Source of the DNA: an uncultured Collinsella sp.
GTDB lineage: Bacteria; Actinomycetota; Coriobacteriia; Coriobacteriales; Coriobacteriaceae
NCBI GenBank assembly: GCA_949288855.1
Contig: CASELS010000003.1
Location: 1-64,000, forward strand
DNA length: 64,000 nt
Direction of reading: 5' to 3'
Both the position numbers and the translations under genes were made by a program. The notes beneath the pieces are model-generated. The model searched no databases, had not been told where the DNA came from, and saw only the letters and a list, made by a program, of their open reading frames with translations. This document shows positions 23,116 through 33,563 of this stretch, piece after piece (position 1 is the first letter of the stretch; each line of letters begins with the position of its first letter).

Positions 23116-25209
23116 TTACTTCTTCTTGGCAAGCGCCCCCATGTCGGCCACATCGGCAAAGACCGCCTCGAAGCGGTTGAGCAGGCGCAGGCGGTTCTCA
23201 CGCAGGCGAAGGTCCTCGTCCATAACCATGACGTCCTCAAAGAAGCGGTCGATGGGGGCACGGAGGCCGGCGAGCGCGGAGATGACCGAGGCGAAGTCGC
23301 GCTCGGCAAGTGCCTGGGAGACGGACGCCGCGGCGGCGTCGGAGGCCTCTGCAAGCTCGCGCTCGGCATCACCGAGAAGAGCCTCGTCCACATCGCAGCC
23401 GAGCTTGCCGTCCGCAAGATGGCTTGCGCGCGCATAGGCGGTAGCGAGGTTCTCGAACGTCTCAGGATCGCTCTCGCGTGCGTCACGCAGCGCTTGCGCC
23501 AGTGCGAAGAAGTCTGCGGGGGCAGAGACGGAACCGGCAGAGACCGCGGCGACCACATCGACGGGGATCTTGGCGTCGCGCGCCATCTGCTCCATGCGGC
23601 CCTTCAGGAAGGCGCAGACCGCGTCAGATGTGGCCTCAAGGTCGAAGGCGATCCCCTGCTCGGCGAAGAGCTCGAGAGCAGCTTTGACCAGAGGCTCAAA
23701 CGCGCACCCGAGACGCTCGCGCAGAATGTTGATGACACCGATGGCGGAGCGGCGAAGCGCATAGGGGTCCTTGGACCCGGTCGGCGGCTCGCCGATGGCA
23801 AACATGCCCGCGATGGTATCGAGCTTGTCTGCAACCGCGACGATGCAGCCCTCGATGTTCTCGGGCAGCTCGTCGCCGGCGAAACGCGGACGATAGTGGT
23901 CGCGGATGGCCGAAGCGACCTCAGGGCTCTCCCCTGCCGCCAGCGCGTAGTAGCCGCCCATAACGCCCTGCTGGCTCGTGAACTCGATGACGGCGGAGCT
24001 CACGAGGTCAGCCTTGGCAAAGTGGGCAGCGCGCTGCGCGTCGGAAGCGGCATGTGCGCCCACGCGCGCCTCATGCGCGATGGCAAGCGCGAGGTCCTCG
24101 ATACGCTCGGACTTCTGCAGGACCGTACCGAGCTTCTCCTGGAAGGCGACATCGGCGAGTCGGGAGCGGAACTCCTCGAGCGGAATCTTGAGGTCCTCGT
24201 CGTAGAAGAACTTGGCATCGTAGAGACGGGCGCGGACCACGCGCTCGTTGCCGTCGATGATGGTGTCGGCGCACTCGGGGCGACCGTTTGCCACGACCAC
24301 GAACTCGCGCATAAGCTTGCCGTCCGCATCGTAGATGGGGAAATAGCGCTGGTTGGAGAGCATGGACTCACAGATGATCTCGTGCGGGACCTTGAGGAAC
24401 TCCTCATCGAAGCGTCCTACGAGAACGCTTGGCCACTCGCAGAGGTTAACGACCTCGTCGAGCACCTTCTTGGGCGTGTCGACGTGAGCGCCCTGAAGTT
24501 CGCGTTCGATCTTTGCGATACCCTCGGCGATCACCTGGCGGCGGCGCTCGTCGCCAAGAACGCCCGCCGCCTCGAGCACAGCCTCGTACCGCGCAGGCTC
24601 GGCAACGACGTGCTCACCCGGACCGAGTACACGGTGGCCGCGGGTGGTGTTGCCGGAGACTACGTCGGCATAGCGAACGGGAACGACCTCATCGCCCAGA
24701 AGCGAGCAGATCCAGCGAATCGGACGCACAAAGGTCTCGTGAGTCGTACCCCAGCGCTGGCTGCGGTAGTTTGGCCACTCGAGGGCGGCGATGGTCTTCT
24801 CGCAAAGGTCGGAGAGGATCGGAAGGGCGGGCGCTGCAGGCACGCTGCGCTCGGCGAAGACGTACTCGCGGCCGTCGGTGTCCTCGCGGCGCACGAGCTC
24901 GGTGGCGTTGATGCCGCACTTACGGGCGAAACCCTCGGCCGCTTTGGTGGGATTTCCCTCAGCATCGAAGGCAATGTTGGCGGCGGGGCCGCGCTTCACC
25001 TCGTGTACGGCCTCGGTTTCGGTCGCCACCGTCGAGAGAACGGCCAGACGACGCGGGGTGGAGAGCACGCGGATATCGCCGTGAGCAAGACCTGCCGCAT
25101 CAAGACCGTCAGCGACGAGCTTGGGCAGCTGCCTTACGGCATTCATGAGCGGCGCGGAGGGCATCTCCTCACAGCCGATCTCGAACAGGAAATCACGGGT
25201 GTCGCTCAT
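23116..25209 (-). CDS. glyS: Glycyl-tRNA synthetase beta subunit
   Basis: The tRNA-binding subunit of the alpha2-beta2 glycyl-tRNA synthetase. It has 697 residues, the family length. The start reads FLFEIGCEEMPSAPL; also present are TPRRLAVL, an HD-like region (HEARVGAHAASDAQRAA), QGVMGGYYA and a C-terminal anticodon-binding-like domain ending in Lys residues. The ATG immediately follows the glyQ stop (TAAATG). Confidence 0.97.
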   Translation of the reverse strand: MSDTRDFLFEIGCEEMPSAPLMNAVRQLPKLVADGLDAAGLAHGDIRVLSTPRRLAVLSTVATETEAVHEVKRGPAANIAFDAEGNPTKAAEGFARKCGINATELVRREDTDGREYVFAERSVPAAPALPILSDLCEKTIAALEWPNYRSQRWGTTHETFVRPIRWICSLLGDEVVPVRYADVVSGNTTRGHRVLGPGEHVVAEPARYEAVLEAAGVLGDERRRQVIAEGIAKIERELQGAHVDTPKKVLDEVVNLCEWPSVLVGRFDEEFLKVPHEIICESMLSNQRYFPIYDADGKLMREFVVVANGRPECADTIIDGNERVVRARLYDAKFFYDEDLKIPLEEFRSRLADVAFQEKLGTVLQKSERIEDLALAIAHEARVGAHAASDAQRAAHFAKADLVSSAVIEFTSQQGVMGGYYALAAGESPEVASAIRDHYRPRFAGDELPENIEGCIVAVADKLDTIAGMFAIGEPPTGSKDPYALRRSAIGVINILRERLGCAFEPLVKAALELFAEQGIAFDLEATSDAVCAFLKGRMEQMARDAKIPVDVVAAVSAGSVSAPADFFALAQALRDARESDPETFENLATAYARASHLADGKLGCDVDEALLGDAERELAEASDAAAASVSQALAERDFASVISALAGLRAPIDRFFEDVMVMDEDLRLRENRLRLLNRFEAVFADVADMGALAKKK

Positions 25210-26121
25210 TTAGGCCACCTCCCCTTCGGATTCGTTGCCATCGGTTTTGGACGCCACCTCGACAAGGTAGGCCTCGCAGCATGCCTTGGCGACGGTGCGG
25301 ACGCGCAGGATGTAGTTGGCGCGCTCGACCGCCGAGAGGGCGCCACGCGCGTCGAGGATGTTGAACGCATGGCTGCACTTCATGACGCAGTCGTAGGCGG
25401 GAAGCGGCAGCTTGGCCTCAAGGCAGGAGTGGCACTCGCGCTCGTAGTCATCGAACTTCTGACGCATCATAGGCACATCAGCGACCTCAAAGTTGTATGC
25501 AGAGAACTCACGCTCGTTCTCGAGGAAGACGTCGCCGTAGGTGATCGCGGTGCCATCCGGCAGATAGCTCCAAATGAGGTCGTAGACCGAGTCGACCCCC
25601 TGCACGTACATGGCAAGGCGCTCGAGACCATAGGTGATCTCGACCGGGACGGGGTCAACCTCGATACCGCCCACCTGCTGGAAGTAGGTGAACTGGGTGA
25701 CCTCCATGCCGTTCAGCCAGACCTCCCAGCCAAGTCCCCAAGCGCCAAGCGTCGGGCTTTCCCAGTCGTCCTCGACAAAGCGGACGTCGTGGTCTGCCGG
25801 GTCGATCCCGATAGCCTTAAGAGAGTCAAGGTAAAGCTCCTGAGAGTTCACCGGAGAGGGCTTGATGAGCACCTGGAACTGATAGTAGTGCTGCAGGCGG
25901 TTGGGGTTCTCGCCGTAGCGGCCGTCGGCGGGACGGCGGCAGGGCTGCGCGTAGCAGGTGCGCCAGGCGCCGGGCCCGAGCGAGCGGAGCGTCGTGGCGG
26001 TATGGAAGGTGCCGGCGCCGACCTCCGAGTCGTAGGGCTGCATGATGACGCAACCCTGGGAGCCCCAGTACTGCTGGAGTTTCAAGATGATGTCCTGGAA
26101 GGTGAGTGCAGATGCGTTCAT
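25210..26121 (-). CDS. glyQ: Glycyl-tRNA synthetase alpha subunit
   Basis: The catalytic class II subunit of glycyl-tRNA synthetase. It has 303 residues with [30 protein letters not shown]-like (here [12 protein letters not shown]), [34 protein letters not shown] and [14 protein letters not shown] start after a GGGG-rich binding region. No T-box leader can be recognised in the 105 bases before it. Confidence 0.97.
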   Translation of the reverse strand: MNASALTFQDIILKLQQYWGSQGCVIMQPYDSEVGAGTFHTATTLRSLGPGAWRTCYAQPCRRPADGRYGENPNRLQHYYQFQVLIKPSPVNSQELYLDSLKAIGIDPADHDVRFVEDDWESPTLGAWGLGWEVWLNGMEVTQFTYFQQVGGIEVDPVPVEITYGLERLAMYVQGVDSVYDLIWSYLPDGTAITYGDVFLENEREFSAYNFEVADVPMMRQKFDDYERECHSCLEAKLPLPAYDCVMKCSHAFNILDARGALSAVERANYILRVRTVAKACCEAYLVEVASKTDGNESEGEVA

Positions 26122-26226
26122 ACGCCCCTATCTTCCCTTCTTCGTCGCGTGCAAAACATAGGATATGGTAGCCGAAGGCCGCCGTTGAGGGGACCTGACA
26201 AGGCCAATAGCTAAAAACACCCGTCT

Positions 26227-26787
26227 TTACTCGATGGCGCCGATACGGTCGAGCGGCCAGTAGCGCACGAATGCGACGGCAACGAGGTTCTCGGTCGGTA
26301 CCGCGCCAAAATAGCGTGAGTCGGCGGAGTTCTCGCGGTTGTCTCCCATAACCCAGACCGAACCCTCGGGAACCGTATAGGGAAAACTCACCGAGACGCC
26401 CGGAGCCTGCTGGGCGAGCTCATAGCTGAGGCCTGCGGCGTACGGTTCGTCGAGCTCCTGGCCGTCCACGTAAACCTTACCCGAGCGAATATCGACGGTC
26501 TGCCCGCCGATGGCGATGACGCGCTTGACGAGGACGTCATGGTCCCCGGCGCTCGTGGGGTTACGGAAGACCACGATATCGCCCGCTGAAACGTCCTGAC
26601 CGAGCTCGAGCGTCACCTTTTGGCCGAGCAGCTGATCCCCGATCATGATCGTGGGCTCCATAGAGGCCGTTGGGACGTAGTAAGGTTCAACTACGAAGGT
26701 GCGCACGATGATCATGAAGAGACAGGCGAGGGCAAAAACCGCAACCCATTCGAGCAGGCTGTAGAAAAAGGACCGAGTTCGCTCCAT
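26227..26787 (-). CDS. lepB: Signal peptidase I
   Basis: Cleaves Sec and Tat signal peptides outside the membrane. The 186 residues have one N-terminal membrane helix (about 11-29), the catalytic Ser42 in ASMEPT, the Lys88 base in LVKRVIA and the C-terminal box GDNRENSADSR.FG. The start is ATG at 26787 with GGGGGAG five bases upstream; a GTG at 26793 overlaps the trmD stop and is less likely. It is translationally close to trmD (2-base gap). Confidence 0.96.
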   Translation of the reverse strand: MERTRSFFYSLLEWVAVFALACLFMIIVRTFVVEPYYVPTASMEPTIMIGDQLLGQKVTLELGQDVSAGDIVVFRNPTSAGDHDVLVKRVIAIGGQTVDIRSGKVYVDGQELDEPYAAGLSYELAQQAPGVSVSFPYTVPEGSVWVMGDNRENSADSRYFGAVPTENLVAVAFVRYWPLDRIGAIE

Positions 26788-26789
26788 AA

Positions 26790-27563
26790 TCACTCCCCCT
26801 CTACTGAACCGTCGGCAGATTCGTCGGCCGAGGCGAGCAGGTCGCGGGCGAATGCGCGCTCCTCATCGGTGAGGTCCGCGGTCTCGATAAGGTCCGGTCG
26901 CCAGCGAACGGTACGCTCGATGGCATTGGCGCGGCGCCATGCGTCGACCTTCGCATGGTCCCCCGAGAGAAGAACCTTGGGGACGCCAGCACCGCGGAAC
27001 TCAGCGGGGCGGGTATACTGCGCGTACTCGAGAAGCCCACCACCGGCACCGGTCGCGAAGGACTCGTCTACATTGCTCATATCATCTCCGAGGGCACCCG
27101 GTATGAGGCGTACCACGGCGTCGGTCACCACCATAGCGGCGAGCTCGCCGCCGGTGAGCACATAGTCACCGATGGAGATGCGCTCGTCCGCGTAGTCGTA
27201 GGCGCGCTCGTCGATTCCCTCATAGCGCCCGCAAACGAAAAGGATGCGCTCCTTAGTGGAGAGGCGCTCGGCGGTCGCCTGCGTGAACGGTTCCCCGCAC
27301 GGTGTGAAGAAGACGATGTGGGGACGAGGGCCTTGGGCGATGAGGTCGTCAAGCGCCTCTGCGATGGGTTCGACCTTCATGAGCATGCCCTGACCGCCCC
27401 CAAAGGGCGCGTCGTCAACGGTGCGATGGCGGTCGTGGGTCCAATCCCTTAGGTCATGTGCACAAAACTCAAAGAGGCCTGCTCGTTGAGCGCGACCCAA
27501 GATAGAGGTCGTCATGACGGCATCGAACATCTCGGGAAAGACGGAGAGCGCCTCGATGCGCAT
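26790..27563 (-). CDS. trmD: tRNA (guanine-N1-)-methyltransferase
   Basis: Forms m1G37 next to the anticodon and prevents frameshifting. About 257 residues of the SPOUT fold: N-terminal MRIEALSVFPEMFD, DDAPFGGGQGM, GRYEGIDER, and the knot with ISIGDYVLTGGE plus AVVRLIPG. The start at 27563 is chosen because AGGAG is five bases away and ATG shares a base with the rimM TGA; the preceding in-frame ATG at 27566 is only two bases from AGGAG. Part of rpsP-khpA-rimM-trmD-lepB. Confidence 0.97.
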   Translation of the reverse strand: MRIEALSVFPEMFDAVMTTSILGRAQRAGLFEFCAHDLRDWTHDRHRTVDDAPFGGGQGMLMKVEPIAEALDDLIAQGPRPHIVFFTPCGEPFTQATAERLSTKERILFVCGRYEGIDERAYDYADERISIGDYVLTGGELAAMVVTDAVVRLIPGALGDDMSNVDESFATGAGGGLLEYAQYTRPAEFRGAGVPKVLLSGDHAKVDAWRRANAIERTVRWRPDLIETADLTDEERAFARDLLASADESADGSVEGE

Positions 27564-28096
27564 CATGACTCCTCGCTATCGTTCATCTCAATGAGGCCGT
27601 CCATGATGTGGACGGCAATATCGCCAGACTCGGGGATTTGGGGGATGACATCCTCAACTACGGGTATGAGCACCTCGCCATAAGACCCACCATCGACCAC
27701 CCAGACGTCGTTGGCGGGAAGCTCGAGGATGTCGCGCACGACGCCGAGCACACCAAAGCGCTCATCCACGACCGTGCGGCCCGAGAGCTCCTCCACGGAG
27801 GCGTCGAGGGGGTCGAGTTCGAGGTCGTCCTCGCGTGCGAGGACGTAGCAACCCGAGATCGCCTCGGCGTCGGTCATGGAGTCGATACCGGAGAAGGAGA
27901 CGAGGGCCCCATCTCCGCCTGTTGAGAGGTGCTCGACCGTGCACCACCGATCTCGCTTGAGGGCAGGGGGCGTCAAGGCCACGGAGAGCCCCTCGCTCAA
28001 AACGAGAGGGAGGCCGCGCACCGGTTGCACGACGACCTCCCCTGCTTTGCCGTGCGGCTTAACCACACGGGCGATATTTCGATACCGTACGGGCAA
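27563..28096 (-). CDS. rimM: 16S rRNA processing protein RimM
   Basis: Assists maturation of the 30S head domain. It has 177 residues with an N-terminal beta-barrel (VRYRNIARVVKPHGKAGEV) and a PRC-barrel domain (VEELSGRTVVDER.GVLG.V, VWVV, EVLIPVVEDVI). The start codon appears to be TTG at 28096, five bases after the khpA stop; no in-frame ATG or GTG fits the family N-terminus. It shares one base with trmD. Confidence 0.95.
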   Translation of the reverse strand: MPVRYRNIARVVKPHGKAGEVVVQPVRGLPLVLSEGLSVALTPPALKRDRWCTVEHLSTGGDGALVSFSGIDSMTDAEAISGCYVLAREDDLELDPLDASVEELSGRTVVDERFGVLGVVRDILELPANDVWVVDGGSYGEVLIPVVEDVIPQIPESGDIAVHIMDGLIEMNDSEES

Positions 28097-28101
28097 GATG
28101 C

Positions 28102-28386
28102 CTAGCCCAGGACCTCGACCTCGACAGCCGTCCCAAGACGGGCTGCGAGTGCACGAGCGAGCGTGCGAATCGCCTTGATCGTACGGCCGTGGCGACCGAT
28201 GACCTTGGCAACGTCGGAATCCGCGACGGAAACCTCGATGGTGGAGGCGTCCTCGCGGTCGATGACCTCGAGACTCACGGCATCCGGCTCGTCGACGATG
28301 CTCACGACGAGGTACTCCACCAGATCGGCGATACGATCCGAGAGGAGCTCCTCACCTTCGAGCATGCCGCTAAGCTCCTCAGACAC
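28102..28386 (-). CDS. khpA: KH-domain RNA-binding protein KhpA
   Basis: A small RNA-binding protein; KhpA relatives pair with KhpB and influence cell division genes in pneumococcus. It has 94 residues, with the KH GxxG loop as GRHG in VAKVIGRHGRTIKAIRTLA. The start is GTG at 28386; the binding site GAGGAG is formed by the last Glu codons of rpsP. It sits in its canonical place between rpsP and rimM. Confidence 0.95.
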   Translation of the reverse strand: MSEELSGMLEGEELLSDRIADLVEYLVVSIVDEPDAVSLEVIDREDASTIEVSVADSDVAKVIGRHGRTIKAIRTLARALAARLGTAVEVEVLG

Positions 28387-28389
28387 CGC

Positions 28390-28734
28390 TTACTCCTCGG
28401 CGCCCTCGGCAGCCTCGGCCTCAGCCGCCTTAGCGGCCTCCGCCTCCTTGGCGAGCTGCTTCTTGGACTTCTTGACAGCGGTCTCGGCCTTGGGGCCCTC
28501 CTCGGCGGCCTTGACGAGCGCCTTGACGGCGTCGGTCAGCTGGGCGCCCTTGGACTGCCAGTCGTTGATCTTCTCGATGTCGAGATCGATGGTCTTGGGG
28601 TTGGTGAGCGGGTTGTAGCGGCCCACCTCCTCGATCAGACGACCATCGCGGGGCGAACGGGAATCGGCGACCACGACACGGTAGTACGGACGCTTCTTAG
28701 AGCCGTGACGGGCGAGACGAATCTTGACTGCCAA
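28390..28734 (-). CDS. rpsP: Ribosomal protein bS16
   Basis: A small-subunit assembly protein. The 114 residues begin (M)[20 protein letters not shown] with [10 protein letters not shown] and the expected core of about 80 residues, then a Lys/Ala/Glu tail of about 30. The start codon is TTG at 28734, fixed by GGAGGAG six bases upstream and by the family N-terminus. First gene of the rpsP-lepB operon, with a strong promoter and a roughly 125-base leader. Confidence 0.96.
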   Translation of the reverse strand: MAVKIRLARHGSKKRPYYRVVVADSRSPRDGRLIEEVGRYNPLTNPKTIDLDIEKINDWQSKGAQLTDAVKALVKAAEEGPKAETAVKKSKKQLAKEAEAAKAAEAEAAEGAEE

Positions 28735-28858
28735 TGAAAACTCCTCCAACCAGGCAGCCGGTATGGCTGCGACGACAGACAAACAAATGGGTATGATACG
28801 CCAACGGAGGGGCGTGCGTCCTGCCAACGCGCAGGAACTTCGGTATTTCCGCAGGCGG
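28735..28858 (-). promoter_or_regulatory. 5' leader of the rpsP operon
   Basis: About 125 transcribed bases. A stem TCCTGC/GCAGGA with a 6-base loop lies near its start (about 28819-28836). No known riboswitch or leader family can be recognised. Confidence 0.35.
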
Positions 28859-28864
28859 TTCCAT

Positions 28865-28892
28865 ATAATACGCACTTCTTGCAATATTGCAA
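28865..28892 (-). promoter_or_regulatory. Promoter of the rpsP operon
   Basis: On the - strand TTGCAA, a 16-base spacer and TATTAT. The -35 hexamer is one end of a 16-bp palindrome at 28878-28893. Confidence 0.7.
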
Positions 28893-28893
28893 G
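28878..28893. repeat. 16-bp perfect palindrome in the rpsP/dinB divergent region
   Basis: CTTGCAATATTGCAAG is perfectly self-complementary and covers the rpsP -35. It lies about 40 bases upstream of the dinB -10. It has the form of an operator; the regulator is unknown. Confidence 0.55.
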
Positions 28894-28932
28894 GCCCCAT
28901 TGCGTCGAATGCGCACGCAGCGCACAAGATGC

Positions 28933-28938
28933 TATACT
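28933..28938 (+). promoter_or_regulatory. -10 element of dinB (leaderless start)
   Basis: TATACT ends six bases before the dinB ATG, so transcription would start at or next to the ATG. No Shine-Dalgarno precedes the ATG, and no good -35 is seen (TGCGCA at 17-base spacing). Confidence 0.5.
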
Positions 28939-28944
28939 GCGATT

Positions 28945-30258
28945 ATGTACGATAGCGAACATACATACGCTAACAAGAGCGATCTTGCCGACGTCACCGC
29001 TGGCCTGTTTGGCGGGTGGAGGGGTCCGGCCATCGGCCTTATGGACCTCGATGCGTTCTTTGCGAGCGTCGAGCAGCTCGACCATCCCGAATGGCGCGGC
29101 AAGCCCGTCATCGTGGGAGGCAGCCCCGAGGAGCGCGGCGTCGTATCCACCGCGTCCTATGAGGCGCGGCCCTATGGCGTGCACTCGGCCATGCCCTCGG
29201 CGCAGGCCAAGCGGCTTTGCCCGGACGCCATCTGGACCCGCGGCCATTTTGACCGGTACCGCGAGATGAGCGCCAAGGTGATGGCCATCATCGCAGACGA
29301 GACGCCCTATATCGATCAGGTGTCCATCGACGAGGCGTTTTTTGACATCACGCCGGGCCGCTTCTCGCGCGAGAGCCCTGTTGAGATCGCCCAGCGCATC
29401 TCGCGGCGCGTGTCGGAGCTCGGTATTACCTGCTCCATCGGTCTCGGTCCCAACAAGACGGTTGCCAAGATCGCAAGCGAGCGCGATAAGCCCCGGGGTC
29501 TCACCGTGGTTCTTCCCGGTACCGAGGCGGCGTTTCTTGCCCCCTTACCGGTGCGTGCTATGAGCGGTATCGGCAAGGCTGCCGATGCGGCGCTGGCGAA
29601 AGCCGGCATCCGGACCCTCGGCGCGCTTGCTGACGCACCGGTGGCAAAGCTCGCCCCCATCTTTGGGTCCGCTGCGGAGATGATGAAACTGCGCGCCCTT
29701 GGGCGCGAGCAAAGCTCGGTTAAGACCCAGGACGCTCCCGACGAGGTTAAATCGGTCAGCAACGAGCGCACCTTCGCACATGACCTCACGCTGCGCGAAG
29801 ACGTGTACGCGGCGCTCGCCCTGTTGGGCGAGTCGGTCGGACGCCGGCTGAGAAGAAAAGGCCTCGTCGGTAGAACGGTTACGGTTAAGGTCCGCTACAC
29901 CTACGGAAGCGGACACACCGCGCAGCGTAAACTCCCCCACCCGACCGATGACGAGAACCTGTTTGTCTCCGTGGCTCGCGAGCTCGTCGATACGATTTGG
30001 CAGCCCGGTATGCCCGTGCGTCTCCTTGGAATAGGCGTAAGCGACTTCGAAGCCGACGAGGGCGTGCAGACCGATCTGTTCTGCGATGTGGATGAACGCG
30101 GTGCGGTCTCGAGCGATCGAAGGGGCCTCTCCGTTGCCGTCGATCAGGTGAGGGAGCGCTTTGGCAGCGGGGCGGTAAGCTTCGGGCGCGCGGCTCGTTT
30201 TGAGCGCGATCTCGTGCGAGAAGACAAGTTTCTCACGCAAAACAAGCCAACAGAATAG
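28945..30258 (+). CDS. dinB: DNA polymerase IV (Y-family)
   Basis: An error-prone translesion polymerase. The 437 residues contain catalytic [11 protein letters not shown] (Asp-x-Asp), [11 protein letters not shown], the acidic pair in VSIDEAFFD, the DNA-binding [13 protein letters not shown] and a little-finger domain. VQTDLF near residue 376 matches a beta-clamp binding motif. The start is ATG at 28945 because the polymerase fold begins soon after; there is no ribosome binding site and the -10 box abuts the ATG, suggesting a leaderless mRNA. A degenerate LexA-like CGAAC-N4-ATACG lies at 28956-28969 inside the gene. Confidence 0.94.
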   Translation: MYDSEHTYANKSDLADVTAGLFGGWRGPAIGLMDLDAFFASVEQLDHPEWRGKPVIVGGSPEERGVVSTASYEARPYGVHSAMPSAQAKRLCPDAIWTRGHFDRYREMSAKVMAIIADETPYIDQVSIDEAFFDITPGRFSRESPVEIAQRISRRVSELGITCSIGLGPNKTVAKIASERDKPRGLTVVLPGTEAAFLAPLPVRAMSGIGKAADAALAKAGIRTLGALADAPVAKLAPIFGSAAEMMKLRALGREQSSVKTQDAPDEVKSVSNERTFAHDLTLREDVYAALALLGESVGRRLRRKGLVGRTVTVKVRYTYGSGHTAQRKLPHPTDDENLFVSVARELVDTIWQPGMPVRLLGIGVSDFEADEGVQTDLFCDVDERGAVSSDRRGLSVAVDQVRERFGSGAVSFGRAARFERDLVREDKFLTQNKPTE

Positions 30259-30284
30259 GCCCTGCCGCCAAAGACGACAGGGCC
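30258..30284. terminator. Hairpin between convergent dinB and rsfS
   Basis: GGCCCTG and CAGGGCC (7 bp, 13-base loop) sit between two convergent stops. T-tracts are poor on both strands, so bidirectional termination is only plausible. Confidence 0.5.
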
Positions 30285-30309
30285 CATGTCACGACCGGTT
30301 CTGCGAGGT

Positions 30310-30768
30310 CTACGCGATCTCAATGCGCGGCGCGTCGCCCCAGAGCTTCTCGAGACGATAGTAATCGCGCGTCTCGGGGGTGAAGACGTGAACGATGACC
30401 GTGCCGTAGTCCATAAGGATCCAGTTTCGCTGGTCACGGCCTTCGATGGAAAACGGGTGCTCGTTGCAGGTCTTTGCAACGCGCTCCTCGATCTCGTCCA
30501 CGACGGCGTCGACGAGGCGCGAGTTGGAGGCGGACATGATCACGAAGTAGTCGCATACGTCCGAGAGCGCGGTAAGGTCGAGGACCGTGACGTCGTCGGC
30601 CTTCTTGTCGTCGCCCGCGCGGGCGGCGGTGAGGGCTACCTCACGCGCGTCGACGCCGGAGGAGGATAGCGAGGCGGCCGTGCGCTCAGCGCTGTGCGCG
30701 TAGCCGAGCTCGACGTCCTCTTCGTTTTGAATGTCCTCGATCTGGTTCTCGATGGTGGTATCGGTCAT
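30310..30768 (-). CDS. rsfS: Ribosome silencing factor RsfS
   Basis: Binds uL14 and blocks subunit joining under starvation. It has 152 residues with an N-terminal extension of about 40 acidic or unstructured residues before the core: D.TVLDLTALSDVCDYFVI, S.NSRLVDA, GRDQRNWILMDYG.VIVHVF and RDYYRLEKLWGD. GAAGGG precedes the ATG. It follows yqeK by two bases, in the usual nadD-yqeK-rsfS order. Confidence 0.95.
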   Translation of the reverse strand: MTDTTIENQIEDIQNEEDVELGYAHSAERTAASLSSSGVDAREVALTAARAGDDKKADDVTVLDLTALSDVCDYFVIMSASNSRLVDAVVDEIEERVAKTCNEHPFSIEGRDQRNWILMDYGTVIVHVFTPETRDYYRLEKLWGDAPRIEIA

Positions 30769-30770
30769 GT

Positions 30771-31403
30771 TCAGCCCTTCTTGGTCATATAGTCGTTATA
30801 GATGGACACGGTGCCAGGATAGAGGTAGCGCCTCGTCTCGAGTACGTAGGAGATGCCGCCGATGAAGCTCGTTAAGAAGAGCTCCTCAAGCGTCACGTCG
30901 CCCACAAGGTCCCTCTGGTGCTCGGCGTAAGCACCGTGGCGGTTGGGCTCGATGCCGTCTGCGACGAACACAACCATATCAAGCGGCGTCATATCCGGCG
31001 CAGCAAGGGTGTGGCGTGCAACCGCTTGGAACACCTCAGAGGGAAGCTCTCCAAAGAGCTCGACGAGCTCGCGCGCGGCAACCGGTCCGTGCAGAAGCGG
31101 GGACGCCTGCGCGGGATCGCCCTCAATGGGGATATGGTAGCGAAGCGCACGGGCAAGCACCTCGTCATCGGGAATCACTTTATCCCAATCGTGGATAAGG
31201 CCTGCAGCGTACGCCGAAAACACATCGACGTCGTATACCAATGCAAGCGAGGCTGAGGCCCTGGCGACGCCGAGCGAATGGCGATGGCGCTTTGCCGCAT
31301 CCTTCATGCGGACCGCCAGTAAATCGCGCATACGACGAATGGTCGCATCCTTCTCCTTGTCAAAGGATATGGCGTCGTCTTCTAGCATCCAGTTGCGGCC
31401 CAA
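30771..31403 (-). CDS. yqeK: YqeK-type HD-domain hydrolase (diadenosine tetraphosphatase family)
   Basis: An HD-superfamily protein; YqeK relatives hydrolyse Ap4A symmetrically. About 210 residues. HD-type motifs: RHRHSLGVA, AGLIHDWDK (His-Asp pair), YHIP and ARHT...DMTPLDMVVFVADGIEPNR. The start is chosen as TTG at 31403, six bases after AGGAGG; the ATG at 31388 is 21 bases away from that site. It lies between nadD and rsfS. Confidence 0.88.
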   Translation of the reverse strand: MGRNWMLEDDAISFDKEKDATIRRMRDLLAVRMKDAAKRHRHSLGVARASASLALVYDVDVFSAYAAGLIHDWDKVIPDDEVLARALRYHIPIEGDPAQASPLLHGPVAARELVELFGELPSEVFQAVARHTLAAPDMTPLDMVVFVADGIEPNRHGAYAEHQRDLVGDVTLEELFLTSFIGGISYVLETRRYLYPGTVSIYNDYMTKKG

Positions 31404-31425
31404 AGCGCCCCTCCTTACGGCGTCC

Positions 31426-32079
31426 CTACATGTGGTAGAGACGGTTCTTGTTGATATAGCCCATGACCGACTCGCTCGTGAGGTAGCGAACGCTCTTGCC
31501 GAGCCGAACACGGTCACGGATGTTGGTCGAGCTTATGGCGAGCGCGGGAATCTGGATATAACGGACGTCGAAGTCGATGCCCGACGCCGCGATGCGCGCC
31601 TGAGCCTGACGAATATCGTAGCCCGGACGCGTTGCGGCGATGAGCGTGGCGAGGCTTGCGATCTCTGCCGCATCATGCCAGGTGACGATATCGATGATTG
31701 CATCGGCACCGGTGATGAAGTAGAGGTGCACGTTCTCAGGATAGGCGCTCCTGAGCGCCTTGAGCGTATCCACCGTGTACGTCACGCCGAGGCGGTCGAT
31801 CTCAAAGCGGCTTGCGTAAAACGACGGGTTCGCAGCGGTTGCGAGCACGGTCATCGCATAGCGATCCTCCGGGCTCGTGACCTCTCGGTCCTGCTTGAAA
31901 GCAGGGCTTCCCGCCGGCATGAACAGGACAAGGTCGAGCGCGAGCGCCTCGCGCGCCTGCTCGGCAGTAACGAGGTGCCCGTAGTGGATGGGGTCGAAGG
32001 TGCCGCCCATGATGCCGAGGCGGTACTCACGGCCAGGATCCTGCCCGAGCTCGGGAAGTTGAGAGGCACTGCGGTCCAC
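31426..32079 (-). CDS. nadD: Nicotinate-mononucleotide adenylyltransferase
   Basis: Makes deamido-NAD from nicotinate mononucleotide and ATP. The 217 residues show GGTFDPIHYGHL (nucleotidyltransferase motif), D....FITGADAI and the C-terminal ISSTNIRDR. An N-terminal extension of about 20 residues is present. The GTG start at 32079 has AGGGGAG upstream. Neighbours obgE and yqeK are the common context. Confidence 0.96.
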   Translation of the reverse strand: MDRSASQLPELGQDPGREYRLGIMGGTFDPIHYGHLVTAEQAREALALDLVLFMPAGSPAFKQDREVTSPEDRYAMTVLATAANPSFYASRFEIDRLGVTYTVDTLKALRSAYPENVHLYFITGADAIIDIVTWHDAAEIASLATLIAATRPGYDIRQAQARIAASGIDFDVRYIQIPALAISSTNIRDRVRLGKSVRYLTSESVMGYINKNRLYHM

Positions 32080-32094
32080 GCGCTCCCCTTTCGG

Positions 32095-33546
<1,452 letters not shown>

Positions 33547-33563
33547 CTATGAAGGGTGAGCTG

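Noticed and set aside
23080-26214. A 1044-codon open frame on the + strand
   Set aside because: It lies exactly antisense to glyS and glyQ. High-GC genes commonly leave the opposite frame open; the sequence shows no recognisable domain and no ribosome binding site, while the - strand genes are certain.
26122-26226. Glycine T-box or riboswitch upstream of glyQ
   Set aside because: Only 105 bases are available and no T-box sequence (UGGN-type bulge) or stem series is seen.
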